Shown: one piece after another, positions 1 to 9,159 of the stretch | Position numbering within the stretch: the first letter of the stretch is position 1 | How the letters are laid out: each line of letters opens with the position of its first letter | From: Sphingomonas faeni | GTDB lineage: Bacteria > Pseudomonadota > Alphaproteobacteria > Sphingomonadales > Sphingomonadaceae | NCBI RefSeq assembly: GCF_003053745.1 | Contig: NZ_QAYE01000004.1 | Span: 303,493-367,492, forward strand | Reading direction: 5' to 3' | Length of the DNA stretch: 64,000 nucleotides | The notes under the pieces: generated by a model | What the model was told of the DNA's origin: nothing | Databases searched by the model: none | The model's input: only the letters and a program-made list of their open reading frames with translations | Translations under genes and position numbers: made by a program

Positions 1-384
1 CGGGCGAGACGGCGGCGTCGCGCGATCCCGTCTTCATAGCGAGCTTGGCGGCGGTCCAGGCGAGGATCAGGTGCGCGATGCCGCTGACGACGTGGCCGAT
101 CCGCTTGAGGCTGCCCTTGACGTCGCTGCCGATCTGCTCGGGGTTCGCCGCCGCCTCCGTCAGTCGCCAGACCGCATAGCCGAGCAGGCCGGCGGCGACG
201 ATCGCGAGCAGTATCGGGCCGAACGCCTCGTCCGCCATCGACCCAATCGCACCCTGGTTGTCGGCGATCTTGCCACCACGCAACGCCGCGTCGACCGCGA
301 ACCAGCCGACGAGAATATACACCACCCCGCGCGCGGCGAAGCCGAGTTTGGCGAGCAACGTCGCATTCGCATCCGAAATCATGA
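1..384 (-). CDS. DUF1206 family membrane protein (partial, runs off the left edge)
   Basis: The reading frame starts at the ATG at 384 and is still open at base 1, so only the first 128 residues are present. Hydrophobic stretches are visible near residues 10-34, 53-70 and 98-118. The segment LGFAARGVVYILVG followed by a second, similar two-helix unit (IGHVVSGIAHLILAW) fits DUF1206, a family built from repeated two-helix units. The family is predicted to lie in the inner membrane and has no established function. The gene is divergent from the rest of the window, with 415 bp separating it from the next gene end. Assignment is from memory of the family pattern. Confidence 0.8.
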
Positions 385-799
385 GCGCCTCTTTGTTACG
401 GAGGCATAACGGCGCGGCGCGCGTGACGTTCCTGTGGTGAGGCAGTTGAGGACGGTTGGGGAGCGGCTATCCCTCCCGAGCAAGCAAGATTTGTTTCCCC
501 GCGAAGGCGGGGATCCAGTCTGGGCTCCCGCCTTCGCGGGAGAACAAGGAAGGCATCATGCCGCACAACTACCGACACGTACTTGCTCAACGGACATCGG
601 CACCGTGGTTGTTGCGGGCGGCGCGGCCGATCTGCCTTCGGTTCCGCTGAAGCTATCACGATTTTCGCCGTTCTAGGGCGCAGACCTGATCTTCCTTCCT
701 GTGGGGGGGGCAGGATCGTGAATCAGACGTTGGTTCGGTTTGACGCTGCAAGGGAAGGGCCCCAAGGGCGACTTCACCGTCGGAGGGGTGAGGGCGAGC
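385..799. other. Intergenic region with one palindromic repeat
   Basis: This stretch separates the DUF1206 start from the end of the riboflavin operon. Besides the palindromic repeat at 491-549 I see no convincing gene. Short open frames here have no ribosome binding site or recognisable protein. A run of eight G residues lies near 703-710. Confidence 0.6.
491..549. repeat. Intergenic palindromic repeat, type A
   Basis: Two arms containing CCCGCGAAGGCGGG and its complement lie about 13 bp apart and are flanked by TTGTTT and AGAACAA. The same arrangement recurs at 6170-6226, 21595-21650 and 54118-54174, always between genes. It could form one long imperfect stem or two short hairpins. Function unknown. 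Confidence 0.85.
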
Positions 800-997
800 T
801 TATTCCTCGAACATGTCGGAGGTAGAATCGAGCCTCGCGCCGTCAAGCGTCCTCTCGATCCGAGTCTTCATAGTAGCGTCCGTCGCCTTCTCCGCTGCTG
901 TCCGCCCGAACAGCCTGCGGTTCTGCTCTGCCCGCACCGAAGCCTCGTCACGAGCCCGCTGCTTCCGGACGAGTCGCAGGTTGATCACGTCACCCAC
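800..997 (-). CDS. DUF4169 family small protein
   Basis: This 65-residue protein starts at a GTG (997) inside the end of the GNAT gene, so the two overlap by 8 bases (GTGGGTGA). A GGAGAGCAAGG stretch just upstream can serve as ribosome binding site. The N-terminus [18 protein letters not shown], the central GRT-A-EK segment and the LDGARLD near the end match DUF4169, short, highly charged proteins common in alphaproteobacteria. The role is unknown. It is the last gene of the riboflavin operon and is easily missed because of its GTG start. Confidence 0.8.
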   Translation of the reverse strand: MGDVINLRLVRKQRARDEASVRAEQNRRLFGRTAAEKATDATMKTRIERTLDGARLDSTSDMFEE

Positions 998-1535
998 GCC
1001 TTGCTCTCCGCGCGCGCCAGTCGGCAGCACTCTGACCCCAATCGTCCACCGGCAGCGATTTGAGCGGCGGGGGGAGTGTCGTTGGGCCGCGGTTGGTCGA
1101 CCCGAGCCGTTGCGCGAGGGCGATCGACTCGGCGTTGTCGGGTGCGATGGTGTGGATGATGTCGGTCCAGCCGAGGACATCCACCGCATAGTCGATTGTC
1201 GCCGTCGCGGCCTCGCGCGCGAACCCGCGACCGGCGAACTGCGATGCGAGCCCCCAGCCGATTTCCGTCCCCGGCCAGTCTTCGGGCTGCCACGGACCGA
1301 CGCGACCGATCCATTCGCCGGTATCGCGTAGCGTCACCGCGAACATCGAGAAGCCGCGAATGCTCCACGCGCCTGCCATTGCGCACAGACCACGCCAGGC
1401 GACGCTGCGCGACTGAACGCCGCCCAAATGGCGCATCGTGACGGGATCGGCGTGGAACGCGTACCACGCCTCGGCATCCTCCGGTCCCAAGGGCCGGAGC
1501 AACAGGCGCTCCGTGAGGAGCACCGGCGCGGTCAT
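990..1535 (-). CDS. GNAT family N-acetyltransferase (RimJ/RimL-like)
   Basis: The product has 181 residues. The opening [20 protein letters not shown] is the typical start of the RimJ/RimL-type acetyltransferase group, and the middle carries [19 protein letters not shown], matching the acetyl-CoA binding Q/R-x-x-G-x-G/A region (here FAGRGFA). The substrate cannot be told from sequence. The start ATG overlaps the ribH stop by four bases (ATGA), so translation is probably coupled to riboflavin synthesis genes. It overlaps the DUF4169 gene at its end. Confidence 0.88.
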   Translation of the reverse strand: MTAPVLLTERLLLRPLGPEDAEAWYAFHADPVTMRHLGGVQSRSVAWRGLCAMAGAWSIRGFSMFAVTLRDTGEWIGRVGPWQPEDWPGTEIGWGLASQFAGRGFAREAATATIDYAVDVLGWTDIIHTIAPDNAESIALAQRLGSTNRGPTTLPPPLKSLPVDDWGQSAADWRARRARRG

Positions 1536-1954
1536 GCGATGAAGCGGTCCTTGAGCGCCAGCATGGCCAGCGCCGCGTTGGCTGCGCCGCCGCCCTTGTC
1601 GCCTTCGGTGGGCTTTGCACGCGTTAACGCCTGCGCCTCGTTCTCGGTGGTCAGGATGCCGTTGCCGATCGGCAGGCCGTCCATCGTCAGCTGCATGATC
1701 CCGCGTGCGCTCTCGCCCGCGACGATCTCGAAATGATAGGTCTCGCCGCGGATCACGACGCCCAGCGCGACATAGGCGTCGAACGTCTCGCTTTCCGCCG
1801 CCAGCGCGATCGCGCCGGGGACTTCGAGCGCGCCGGGCACGGTGATCGTCTCGTGCGTGTGGCCGGCGGCTTCGATCGCGGTCTTCGCACCCTCGACCAG
1901 CAGGTCGTTGAGGTGATCGTAGAACCGGGCTTCGACGATGAGGAGATGCGCCAT
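1532..1954 (-). CDS. ribH: 6,7-dimethyl-8-ribityllumazine synthase
   Basis: RibH condenses 5-amino-6-ribitylaminouracil with 3,4-dihydroxybutanone 4-phosphate to give lumazine, the penultimate step to riboflavin in the cytosol. The 140-residue length is normal. Diagnostic segments are [26 protein letters not shown] and [16 protein letters not shown], carrying the residues that bind the two substrates and phosphate. The start ATG shares one base with the ribBX stop (TGATG), and the stop overlaps the GNAT gene, so it lies in a tightly coupled operon ribD-ribE-ribBX-ribH-GNAT-DUF4169. Confidence 0.97.
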   Translation of the reverse strand: MAHLLIVEARFYDHLNDLLVEGAKTAIEAAGHTHETITVPGALEVPGAIALAAESETFDAYVALGVVIRGETYHFEIVAGESARGIMQLTMDGLPIGNGILTTENEAQALTRAKPTEGDKGGGAANAALAMLALKDRFIA

Positions 1955-3108
1955 CAGTTGCTCTTTTCCATGTTCAGGGACGCGATCGGGCGCTCGCCGA
2001 CGATCGACAGGCCATAGCCGTCGAGGCCGACCAGCGTGTGATGCGTGTTGGTGATCAGCACCATGTCGTGGACGCCGAGTTCGGTCAGGATCATCGCGCC
2101 GACGCCGTAGTCGCGCAGTTCCTCCATGTCCGGGGTGATGTCCGCACCCGCCTTCTTCATCACCGCCGAGGTGAAGGTGTTGCTGCGAGGCCGGTTGATG
2201 ACGACGATCACGCCTGCACCTTCGTCCGCGATCATCTGCATCGAGCGCGCGAGGATACGGCCGCGTTCGCCCGATTCGCCGAAAATGTCCGCGAACGGCG
2301 ACAGTGCGTGCATGCGGACCAAAGTTGGCTTGGCGGGGTCGATCTTGCCCTTCACGAGCGCGACCTGCTCGGTGCCGGTCGCCTTGTTCCAGAACGTCAG
2401 CGCGCTCCAGTCGCCACCCCATTCGGAGGTAAACTTCGCCTCGGCGCGCTTCTCGACGAGGTGATCGTGGCGGCGGCGATACGCGATCAGGTCGCGGATC
2501 GTGCCGATCTTGACGTTGTGGAACTGCGCGAAGGTGACGAGGTCGTCCATCCGCGCCATCGTGCCGTCCTCGTTCATGATCTCGCAGATCACGCCCGAGG
2601 GATTGAGCCCGGCGAGCCGCGCGACGTCGACCGCCGCCTCGGTATGGCCGGCGCGGATCAGCACGCCGCCGTCGCGCGCGACCAGCGGGAAGACGTGGCC
2701 GGGGGTGACGATGTCCGGCTTGCCCTTTGTCGCATCGACCGCGACCGCGATCGTGCGGGCGCGATCGGCGGCCGAGATGCCCGTCGTGACGCCTTCGAGC
2801 GCCTCGATCGACACTGTGAACGCGGTCTCGTGCCGCGTGCCGTTGTTGCGGCTCATCAGTTCGAGCCCGAGTTCCTCGGTGCGATCCCTAGTCAGCGCGA
2901 GGCAGATCAGGCCGCGACCGAACTTCGCCATGAAGTTGATCTTCTCCGGCGTCGCCATCTGCGCGGGGATGACGAGGTCGCCCTCGTTCTCGCGGTCCTC
3001 GTCGTCGACCAGGATGAACATCCGGCCGTTGCGCGCCTCGTCGATAATTTCTTCCGGGCTCGACAGATAGCCGTGCTTGAGACGGGCTAATTCAGCTGGC
3101 TTTGACAC
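1954..3108 (-). CDS. ribB: 3,4-dihydroxy-2-butanone-4-phosphate synthase with degenerate GTP cyclohydrolase II domain (RibBX type)
   Basis: The 384-residue protein has an N-terminal DHBP synthase domain (about 10-215) with the acidic metal/substrate loop [11 protein letters not shown] and the GHVFPL and [10 protein letters not shown] segments, so it should convert ribulose 5-phosphate to DHBP. The C-terminal part (about 220-380) is laid out like GTP cyclohydrolase II, but the place where the family has its zinc cysteines reads [17 protein letters not shown], with none of the cysteines. It is therefore probably inactive as RibA, as described for RibBX proteins of proteobacteria. The start overlaps ribE by 17 bases. 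Confidence 0.93.
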   Translation of the reverse strand: MSKPAELARLKHGYLSSPEEIIDEARNGRMFILVDDEDRENEGDLVIPAQMATPEKINFMAKFGRGLICLALTRDRTEELGLELMSRNNGTRHETAFTVSIEALEGVTTGISAADRARTIAVAVDATKGKPDIVTPGHVFPLVARDGGVLIRAGHTEAAVDVARLAGLNPSGVICEIMNEDGTMARMDDLVTFAQFHNVKIGTIRDLIAYRRRHDHLVEKRAEAKFTSEWGGDWSALTFWNKATGTEQVALVKGKIDPAKPTLVRMHALSPFADIFGESGERGRILARSMQMIADEGAGVIVVINRPRSNTFTSAVMKKAGADITPDMEELRDYGVGAMILTELGVHDMVLITNTHHTLVGLDGYGLSIVGERPIASLNMEKSN

Positions 3109-3703
3109 GGTAATGCTCCATGCGTTGGAGATAGCGGGCGAGGACGTCGATCTCGATATTGACCGACTGCCCCATCTGGATCGTCCCGAGCGTGGTGACC
3201 GCCCAGGTATGCGGAATGATGTTGAGGCCGAATTCGACCTCCCCGTCGATGTCTTGAACGCTGTTTACCGTGAGCGAGACGCCATCGACCGTCACCGAAC
3301 CTTTGGGGGCGATGAACGGCGCGATGTCGGCGCCGGCGCGGATGGTGACGCGGTGCGAGCCGCCTTCCTCCGCCAATGCGACGACGGTGCCGAGCCCGTC
3401 GACATGGCCCGTGACGATATGGCCGCCGAGTTCGTCGCCGAGCTTCATCGCGCGTTCAAGATTGAACTTGCGACCCTCGGTCCATTGGTCCTTGGCGGTA
3501 CGGCTGATCGTCTCGCCCGAGACGTCGACCGCGAACCAGTTCGGGCCTTTATCCACGACCGTCAGGCAGACGCCGGAGCAAGAGATTGACGCGCCGAGAT
3601 CGACGGTCGCGGTATCATAGGCGGTGCTGACGACCACGCGTGTGTCGTCTGGCGACTCCACGCTCGCGACAGTGCCGATGTCGGTGACGATTCCGGTGAA
3701 CAT
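3092..3703 (-). CDS. ribE: Riboflavin synthase, alpha subunit
   Basis: This 203-residue enzyme dismutates two lumazine molecules into riboflavin. It begins MFTGIVTDIGTV, the family signature, and shows the internal duplication of two lumazine-binding barrels: SCSGVCLTV in the first half and TVDGVSLTVN in the second. Its ATG shares one base with the ribD stop (TAATG) and its end overlaps ribBX by 17 bases, which indicates co-translation. Some annotations use ribC for the same gene. Confidence 0.97.
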   Translation of the reverse strand: MFTGIVTDIGTVASVESPDDTRVVVSTAYDTATVDLGASISCSGVCLTVVDKGPNWFAVDVSGETISRTAKDQWTEGRKFNLERAMKLGDELGGHIVTGHVDGLGTVVALAEEGGSHRVTIRAGADIAPFIAPKGSVTVDGVSLTVNSVQDIDGEVEFGLNIIPHTWAVTTLGTIQMGQSVNIEIDVLARYLQRMEHYRVKAS

Positions 3704-4662
3704 TATGCCTCGTTTCGTTCGCGTTCGTAGACCTCGAGCCGGTCCATGCCAAGTTGCCGCGCATCGACGATCGCCCAGCGACCATGTGCTTCAGTCAGGT
3801 CGGTCAGGCCGATGTCGCGGAGTGCGGGCTTGCCGCCGCCGATCAGGATCGGCGCACGGTAGAGAAGGAGCCGGTCGACCACATCCACCGCGAGGAATGC
3901 CGACGCTACGGCCGCGCCGCCTTCGACGAGAAGGTGGTCGACACCGGGGAGGGTGGCGATGTCGCGCGGAGCGGCGATGACGGTCCAGCCGGGCAGGTCT
4001 TTGACGGTTGCGGATAAAAGCACGCGCATCGGACCGCGAGCTTCCAGCCCCGGTAGCCGCACGTCGAGTCGCGGTGCATCGGCGTCGTACGTGCCGCGAC
4101 CGACGAGGATCGCTTCGTGCCGACTCCGCTCGAGATGCGCGTGAGCGCGAGCTTGTGGCCCCGTGATCCAGCGACTCGAGCCGTCCGCCATCGCGATGCA
4201 GCCGTCGAGCGATGTCGCGAGCTTCAGGGTGACATGGGGGCGGCCGAGCGCTTGGCGGGTAAGAAAGCCGGCCATCGAACGTCTGGCTTCCTTCGCGCGA
4301 ACACCGCGCGTCACGGAGATGCCAGCGGCTTCCAGCCGGGCAAATCCTTGGCCCGCCGTTCGCGTATCGGGGTCTTCCAAGGCGGCAACGACACGCGCAA
4401 CGCCTGCTTCGATCAGCAGGTCGCTACACGCGGGCCCACGCGGAGACCGATGCGCGCAGGGCTCCAGTGTCACGCAAGCCGTAGCTCCCCGAGCGTTCGT
4501 GCCAGCTTCAGCCAACGCCATCGCCTCGGCATGCGGTCGCCCGCTCGCCTGCGTCCAGCCCCGCCCGACGACGCGGCCCTCGCGCACGATCAGGCAGCCG
4601 ACATTGGGGTTGGGCGCGGTTCGCCCTCGGCCCCGCTCGGCGAGTGCCAGCGCAGTGCCCAT
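3703..4662 (-). CDS. ribD: Bifunctional diaminohydroxyphosphoribosylaminopyrimidine deaminase / reductase
   Basis: RibD performs deamination and reduction steps of riboflavin synthesis. The N-terminal deaminase domain has TAPNPNVGCLIV, the zinc motif HAEAMAL and a downstream PCAH...C pair. The C-terminal reductase domain carries TLKLATSLDG, GRGTYDADAPRLDVR and LLVEGGAAVASAF. The first in-frame ATG is at 4662 (MGTALALAERGRG). Homologues usually have a few residues before this point, and the only upstream option is a CTG near 4683, so the true start may be slightly earlier. It follows the small membrane protein gene by 20 bp. Confidence 0.94.
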   Translation of the reverse strand: MGTALALAERGRGRTAPNPNVGCLIVREGRVVGRGWTQASGRPHAEAMALAEAGTNARGATACVTLEPCAHRSPRGPACSDLLIEAGVARVVAALEDPDTRTAGQGFARLEAAGISVTRGVRAKEARRSMAGFLTRQALGRPHVTLKLATSLDGCIAMADGSSRWITGPQARAHAHLERSRHEAILVGRGTYDADAPRLDVRLPGLEARGPMRVLLSATVKDLPGWTVIAAPRDIATLPGVDHLLVEGGAAVASAFLAVDVVDRLLLYRAPILIGGGKPALRDIGLTDLTEAHGRWAIVDARQLGMDRLEVYERERNEA

Positions 4663-4682
4663 CCAGCGGGTATCGACTTGTG

Positions 4683-5039
4683 TCAGATGCCCATGGCCTT
4701 CAGCTTGTCGTCCAGCCGCTTGAACGACTCGCGCTGCGCGTCCTCGCGGGCCTTCTGCTCGGCGAGCGCCTTGGCCTTGATCGGTGCGTCGATCTTCTGC
4801 TGAGCTTCGATCTGCGCATCGGTGCGATCGGCAGGCCATTGCTCGACGTAGATGATCTTCGGGCGGTATTCCTTCTCGACGTACGAATCCTTCATGAACG
4901 CGTAGATCAGGAAGCTGGTGACGCCGAGCGCCGCCACGAGAAAGATGAGTTCGTACGGCCGGCGCTGGCTGAGGAAGAGCCGCAGGTCGCGATAGGCGAC
5001 GATCGGCGTGAAGCGACTGAAAAAGCCCATGCGCGCCAA
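4683..5039 (-). CDS. Small single-pass membrane protein, function unknown
   Basis: The product has up to 118 residues. A second ATG at 5030 (MGFFSRF) is an equally good start. One hydrophobic segment (about 30-50, YELIFLVAALGVTSFLIYAF) separates a basic N-terminus from a highly charged tail of about 65 residues rich in K, E and D, probably helical. That suggests a type II inner-membrane protein with the tail in the periplasm. It lies between the tonB-like gene (46 bp upstream) and ribD (20 bp downstream) on the same strand. I do not recognise a named family. Confidence 0.7.
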   Translation of the reverse strand: MARMGFFSRFTPIVAYRDLRLFLSQRRPYELIFLVAALGVTSFLIYAFMKDSYVEKEYRPKIIYVEQWPADRTDAQIEAQQKIDAPIKAKALAEQKAREDAQRESFKRLDDKLKAMGI

Positions 5040-5085
5040 GATAGGGGGACGGAGCCGGCTAGGCCAGCCCCGCGCCCCTCAAGCT

Positions 5086-5751
5086 TTAGTTCTGGAGGAC
5101 AAACGTCAGCGCCATCGACCGCCATGCCTCGACCGGAACGCCGTCGCGCGTCGCGGGCTTGAACCGCCACTTTGCCAGCGCGCGGTCGAGCGTCGCGCGG
5201 TAGAACGCGTCGGTGGTCGCGCTGACCCGCTCGACCTGCTTCACACGACCGTCGACACCGACCAGCACGCGGACCACGACCCGGCCCTCGCGTTCGGCGC
5301 GGCGTTCTTCGGACGGGTAGCTAGGCTGGAACTCGGCGGCATAGCGCGGGTCTATGCCGGGTTGGACGAATACCGGCGTGGGTTTCGGCGGATCGACCGC
5401 GACGGTGCCTGTTCCGGTGCCTTCGATGCCGATCGGCGGCGTGTAGGGGAGTGGATCGGGCGCGACCGCGAAGCCGTCGGTTTGCGGTATCTGCACTAGC
5501 GTAATCGGCGCGTCGGGACGCGGGGCGGGGCGCGGTTGCTGGCGGACCAGCGGATCGGCGGGCGGTACCGGCTCGGGTGGCGGCGGCGGGGTGTACGGCA
5601 CATAGGTCACGAGCGGCTTGTCAGGCACGAACGGCAGCACGTTGGGCGCCGCGAAGAACAAGGCTCCGATCACTGCGCAGTTGATGCTCAGCGCGACGCC
5701 GAGGCTCCCGGGATTGAATCCGCCCGTCCGGTTCAGTCGATCCGCGTACAT
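5086..5751 (-). CDS. TonB family energy-transducing protein
   Basis: The 221-residue protein has one N-terminal membrane segment (about residues 15-36), a proline-rich periplasmic spacer including PPPPPEPVPP (about 50-60), and a C-terminal TonB domain containing REGRVVVRVLVGVDGRVKQ and an ALAKWRFKPA segment. It should connect the proton-motive force to outer-membrane receptors. The chosen ATG at 5751 has a good AAGGAG sequence upstream; an ATG at 5820 would add a basic, non-conserved extension. No exbB or exbD lies next to it. Confidence 0.88.
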   Translation of the reverse strand: MYADRLNRTGGFNPGSLGVALSINCAVIGALFFAAPNVLPFVPDKPLVTYVPYTPPPPPEPVPPADPLVRQQPRPAPRPDAPITLVQIPQTDGFAVAPDPLPYTPPIGIEGTGTGTVAVDPPKPTPVFVQPGIDPRYAAEFQPSYPSEERRAEREGRVVVRVLVGVDGRVKQVERVSATTDAFYRATLDRALAKWRFKPATRDGVPVEAWRSMALTFVLQN

Positions 5752-5965
5752 TACCGTCTCCTTCGCATCTCCTTGAGGATGGCGGCGAGATAGATACCGC
5801 CGTTTGCGATGGTACATCATTACATTTTGGGGGCAAGGGGAGATGGGTGGGGGGCGAGGTAAGCTAACCTTGTTTCGCCGCTCTCGGGCGATGTTTGCCG
5901 GTCGGCCCCATTGGCTCGACCAACCTTACCGTACTGCGCTGGCGGTCACATTCTTCGGCCACGTG

Positions 5966-6072
5966 CACCACCCCGGCGAAGGCCGGGGCCCAATTGGAAA
6001 GGTTGGAATAATGGAACGCGGCGCCCGTTCGCAACGTCCCCCAATTGGGCCCCGGCCTTCGCCGGGGTGGTG
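5966..6072. repeat. Intergenic palindromic repeat, type B
   Basis: Terminal arms CACCACCCCGGCGAAGG and their complement enclose a second inverted pair, GGGGCCCAATTGG. The total span is about 107 bp with a variable centre. Close relatives lie at 12839-12950, 19378-19486, 24988-25096 and 36100-36206. The outer arms could form a long stem in RNA or DNA. Confidence 0.88.
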
Positions 6073-6169
6073 ATGAGAGGGAAGGGCGGTGCTTTTGTCG
6101 AGCGCGGGCAAAGTGACCGCCGGCAAAGTATAGTCCGTTGCGGTCAATTCCACCGCAGCCCTTCCTTTC

Positions 6170-6226
6170 TTGTTCTCCCGCGAAGGCGGGAGCCCAGGCT
6201 GGACTCCCGCCTTCGCGGGAGAACAA
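6170..6226. repeat. Intergenic palindromic repeat, type A
   Basis: This is nearly the same element as at 491-549, with both arms reading TCCCGCGAAGGCGGGA and complement, flanked by TTGT and ACAA. It sits about 100 bp from a type B element and 30 bp from the end of gltX. Confidence 0.85.
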
Positions 6227-6256
6227 GCTTTTTCCGGCGACCTTCAGGGAGCTAGA

Positions 6257-7588
6257 TCAGCGCGCCGCCAACCGCTCCAAAGCCCGCTCCCGCCCGATCA
6301 ACGGCAGCAGCGCCGCCATATCCGGCCCATGATCGCGCCCTGTCAGCGCCAGCCGCAACGGCAGGAACAAAGCCTTCCCCTTGCGCCCCGTCTCCGCTTT
6401 CAACCGAGCCGTCAGCGCGTGCCAAGGATCGCTCGACCAGTCGATCTCCCCAGCCGCCACCAGCGCCTGATCGAGATACGCCACGTCGATCTCGCCCTCA
6501 CCCTCGACAGCAACCGGCCCTTCGATCACACCCCACCAGTCCGCCGCATCGGCCAGCGTCACGAGGTTCGGCCGCACCGCCTCCCACGCCGCCACATCCA
6601 TGCCCGCCGGCAACCGCCCAGCCACCGCCTCGAACGGCAGCGTATGCAGGATCCGCGCGTTCAACGCCGCCAGCTCCGCCTCGTCGAACCGCGCCGGCGC
6701 GCGCCCGAACCGCGCAAAGTCGAACCCCGCGATCAACGGCGCGGCGTCGGCGATCGGTTCGACCGGGTCGCTCGTCCCGATCCGCGCGAGCAGCGCACGC
6801 ACCGCCTGCGGCTCGATTCCGACCTCGCGGAAATGATCGACGCCGAGCGACCCGAGCCGCTTCGACAGCTTGCCCTCCGCACCGGTCAGCAACGCCTCGT
6901 GCGCGAACCGCGGCGGCGCGACGCCGAGCGCGGCGAACATCTGCAACTGGAGCGCGGTGTTCGACACATGATCCTCGCCGCGGACGACATGAGTCACGCC
7001 CATCTCGGCATCGTCGATCGCCGACGGCAGCATATACAGCCACGACCCGTCCGCGCGCCGGATCACCGGATCGCTCATCGTCTTCGCCTCGAAATGCGCC
7101 GCGCCGCGGATCAAATCGTCCCACGCGATCGCCGAGTCGTGATCGAGCTTGAACCGCCAATGCGGCTTCACGCCGTCCGCCTCCAGCTTCGCCCGCGCGT
7201 CGTCGTCCAACGCCAGCGCCGCGCGGTCGTAGATCGGCGGCAACCCGCGCCCGGCCTGGATCTTGCGCTTGAGGTCGAGCTCCTGCGTGGTCTCGTACGC
7301 CGGATACACGTGCCCGCTCGCGACCAGTGCCGCGAACCGCGCCTCGTACAGAGCGAACCGCGCTGACTGCCGTTCCTCCGCATCCGGCGTCATCCCGAGC
7401 CAGTCGAGATCGGCGCGGATCGCGTCGACGAACCGCTCTTCGCTGCGTTCGGGATCGGTATCGTCGATCCGCAGCACGAACTTGCCGCCATTGGCGCGCG
7501 CGAACATCCAGTTGTGGAGCGCGGTGCGGATGTTGCCGACATGCAGCCGGCCGGTGGGCGAGGGGGCGAAACGGGTGATTACGGTCAT
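6257..7588 (-). CDS. gltX: Glutamyl-tRNA synthetase
   Basis: The 443-residue class I synthetase charges tRNA with glutamate. The HIGH-type signature is [11 protein letters not shown] near residue 10-18 and the KMSKS-type loop is KLSKR near residue 240. Its length, under 450, is at the short end for the family. Many alphaproteobacteria carry two GluRS paralogues, so this may be the one that also charges tRNA-Gln; that cannot be settled here. The start [13 protein letters not shown] at 7588 is conserved. It is divergent from prs with about 100 bp between. Confidence 0.95.
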   Translation of the reverse strand: MTVITRFAPSPTGRLHVGNIRTALHNWMFARANGGKFVLRIDDTDPERSEERFVDAIRADLDWLGMTPDAEERQSARFALYEARFAALVASGHVYPAYETTQELDLKRKIQAGRGLPPIYDRAALALDDDARAKLEADGVKPHWRFKLDHDSAIAWDDLIRGAAHFEAKTMSDPVIRRADGSWLYMLPSAIDDAEMGVTHVVRGEDHVSNTALQLQMFAALGVAPPRFAHEALLTGAEGKLSKRLGSLGVDHFREVGIEPQAVRALLARIGTSDPVEPIADAAPLIAGFDFARFGRAPARFDEAELAALNARILHTLPFEAVAGRLPAGMDVAAWEAVRPNLVTLADAADWWGVIEGPVAVEGEGEIDVAYLDQALVAAGEIDWSSDPWHALTARLKAETGRKGKALFLPLRLALTGRDHGPDMAALLPLIGRERALERLAAR

Positions 7589-7685
7589 TCCGCCGCTGTA
7601 CGGAGCGGCGCGGCGGCGGGCAAACCCTTCCACCAACGGGAAGCTGCGCCTAAGGGGTTCGCACTATCGAGCGGGAAATAGCTTC

Positions 7686-8624
7686 ATGAAACTGATGACC
7701 GGCAATTCGAACCTGCCGCTGGCGCAGGAAATCTCCGCCTATCTCGAGATTCCGCTGACCGACGTCAGCGTGCGGCGGTTCGCCGACGAGGAGGTCTTCG
7801 TCGAGATCAACGAGAACGTCCGCGGCGAGGACGTGTTCGTGATCCAGTCGACCGGCTATCCCGCCAACGACAATCTCATGGAACTGCTGATCATGATCGA
7901 CGCGCTCAAGCGTGCGTCGGCGCGGCGCATCACCGCGGTGATCCCGTACATGGGGTACGCTCGGCAGGACCGAAAGCCCGGCCCGCGCACGCCGATATCG
8001 GCAAAGCTGGTCGCCAATTTGATCACGGTCGCGGGCGCGAACCGCGTGTTGTCGGTCGACCTGCATGCCGGGCAGATCCAGGGCTTCTTCGATATCCCGA
8101 CCGACAACCTCTACGCCGCACCGGTGATGTCCGCAGACATCCTCGCGCGGTTCAAGGGCAAGAACCTGATGGTCGTGTCGCCGGACGTCGGCGGTGTCGT
8201 CCGTGCACGCGTGCTCGCCAAGCGACTCGACAACGCCCCGCTGGCGATCGTCGACAAGCGTCGCGAGCGCGCGGGCGAGTCGGAGGTGATGAACATCATC
8301 GGCGAAGTCGAGGGGCGGTTCTGCATCCTGGTCGACGACATCGTCGATTCGGCCGGGACGCTGTGCAACGCGGCGGCGGCGCTGAAGGAAGCAGGCGCCG
8401 AGGATGTCGTGGCGTATGTCACGCACGGCGTGTTGTCGGGTGGGGCAGTGGCCCGAGTCGAGGGCTCGGAACTCCGCGAACTGGTGATCACCGATTCGAT
8501 CGGGAATCACGAGGTCATCAAGGATGCGCACGGCAAGATCCGTCATCTGCAGATCGCGCCGTTGCTGGGCGAGGCGATCAAGCGGATTGCGGACGAGACG
8601 TCGGTGTCGAGCTTGTTCGATTGA
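7686..8624 (+). CDS. prs: Ribose-phosphate pyrophosphokinase
   Basis: The 312-residue enzyme makes PRPP from ribose 5-phosphate and ATP for nucleotide, histidine and tryptophan synthesis. It shows [16 protein letters not shown] at the start, the [16 protein letters not shown] loop, the flexible YARQDRK loop near residue 95, and the PRPP-binding signature [16 protein letters not shown] near residue 215-230. It is monocistronic by appearance, with repeats downstream. Confidence 0.97.
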   Translation: MKLMTGNSNLPLAQEISAYLEIPLTDVSVRRFADEEVFVEINENVRGEDVFVIQSTGYPANDNLMELLIMIDALKRASARRITAVIPYMGYARQDRKPGPRTPISAKLVANLITVAGANRVLSVDLHAGQIQGFFDIPTDNLYAAPVMSADILARFKGKNLMVVSPDVGGVVRARVLAKRLDNAPLAIVDKRRERAGESEVMNIIGEVEGRFCILVDDIVDSAGTLCNAAAALKEAGAEDVVAYVTHGVLSGGAVARVEGSELRELVITDSIGNHEVIKDAHGKIRHLQIAPLLGEAIKRIADETSVSSLFD

Positions 8625-8675
8625 CGGGCGCAGGCGCGGCACCGTCCGCGCCGATACTTACAGAAGCGAGCAGCG

Positions 8676-8736
8676 ACCGACAGGGCCGGCTATCGGCTAA
8701 CGTCAAACCGTCCGACGGTGGCCTTGCCGACGTCTA
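8676..8736. repeat. Multi-hairpin intergenic repeat, type G
   Basis: Consecutive short inverted repeats lie here (GCCGGCTATCGGC, then GTCCGACGGTGGCC...GCCGAC). Similar strings of hairpins occur at 12640-12722, 52025-52105 and 53905-53990, each just downstream of a gene. Similarity is by eye and moderate. Confidence 0.5.
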
Positions 8737-8739
8737 GAT

Positions 8740-8822
8740 GTTTTCCTGCGAACGCAGGAACCCAGGGTAATCAATAGCGGGGCTGAGTAATCCTAGGCTC
8801 CTGCGTTCGCAGGAGAACACGC
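8740..8822. repeat. Intergenic palindromic repeat, type D
   Basis: The arms TTCCTGCGAACGCAGGAA and GCTCCTGCGTTCGCAGGAG flank a 30-bp centre. The layout is the same as type A, but the stem sequence differs (CTGCGAACGCAG). It lies between the convergent ends of prs and the PilZ gene. Confidence 0.8.
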
Positions 8823-8829
8823 TTGCGTC

Positions 8830-9159
8830 CTATCGCTGCGACAACGCTACAATATGCTCGAACACCGCCGGATGTAGCGGCTTGGCGAAGGCACAGCCAT
8901 ATTTGAACTTGTCGCGCCACGCGACCACGGCCTCGAGCGCCGCCAACCCCGGCAATGTCAGCCACACGACCGTCCCCGGCCACAACGTAAAGCTCGTCTC
9001 CGCGCGAAACCCCGAGAGCGACAAATCCGTCACCTCGATCTCGAATCGCGTCTGGCCCCGATCGCGCAGGTGGGCGCGCATCTTGACGGCCTTGCGTAGC
9101 GCCTGACGGAGCTCCTCGCCGGTCGGTTCGGCGGGGGGGATGGGGACGGGCTGTGTCAT
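8830..9159 (-). CDS. PilZ domain protein (cyclic di-GMP binding)
   Basis: The 109-residue product is a single PilZ domain. The basic stretch RKAVKMRAHLRDRG near residue 22-35 holds the R-x3-R-type element, and DLSLSGFR near residue 46-53 fits D-x-S-x-x-G, the two parts of the c-di-GMP site. Such stand-alone PilZ proteins typically act by binding a partner. No obvious partner is next to it. The start is the ATG at 9159, before MTQPVPIPPAEP. Confidence 0.88.
   Translation of the reverse strand: MTQPVPIPPAEPTGEELRQALRKAVKMRAHLRDRGQTRFEIEVTDLSLSGFRAETSFTLWPGTVVWLTLPGLAALEAVVAWRDKFKYGCAFAKPLHPAVFEHIVALSQR

Larger units (their letters stand above)
5752..6256. other. Intergenic region between tonB-like gene and gltX
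   Basis: These 505 bp hold a type B palindrome (5966-6072) and a type A palindrome (6170-6226). I see no gene. Apparent frames are translations of the repeats. The tonB-like promoter must lie in the right part, but no clear -35/-10 pair stands out. Confidence 0.6.

Noticed and set aside
491..549. CRISPR-like interpretation of the palindromic repeats
   Set aside because: Copies are single, scattered kilobases apart and lack regular unique spacers; no cas genes are present.
2038..3090. Long plus-strand frame of 350 codons opposite ribBX
   Set aside because: Shadow of ribBX: it lies wholly opposite a well-identified gene and encodes a D/R/H-rich sequence typical of antisense frames in high-GC DNA.
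4840..5039. FMN riboswitch ahead of the riboflavin operon
   Set aside because: The sequence upstream of ribD is coding (the small membrane protein) and I could not see the conserved RFN element there or before the TonB-like gene.
5752..5820. Longer start for the TonB-like gene at 5820
   Set aside because: Adds a basic stretch before the cytoplasmic N-terminus and lacks the good AAGGAG spacing found for 5751.
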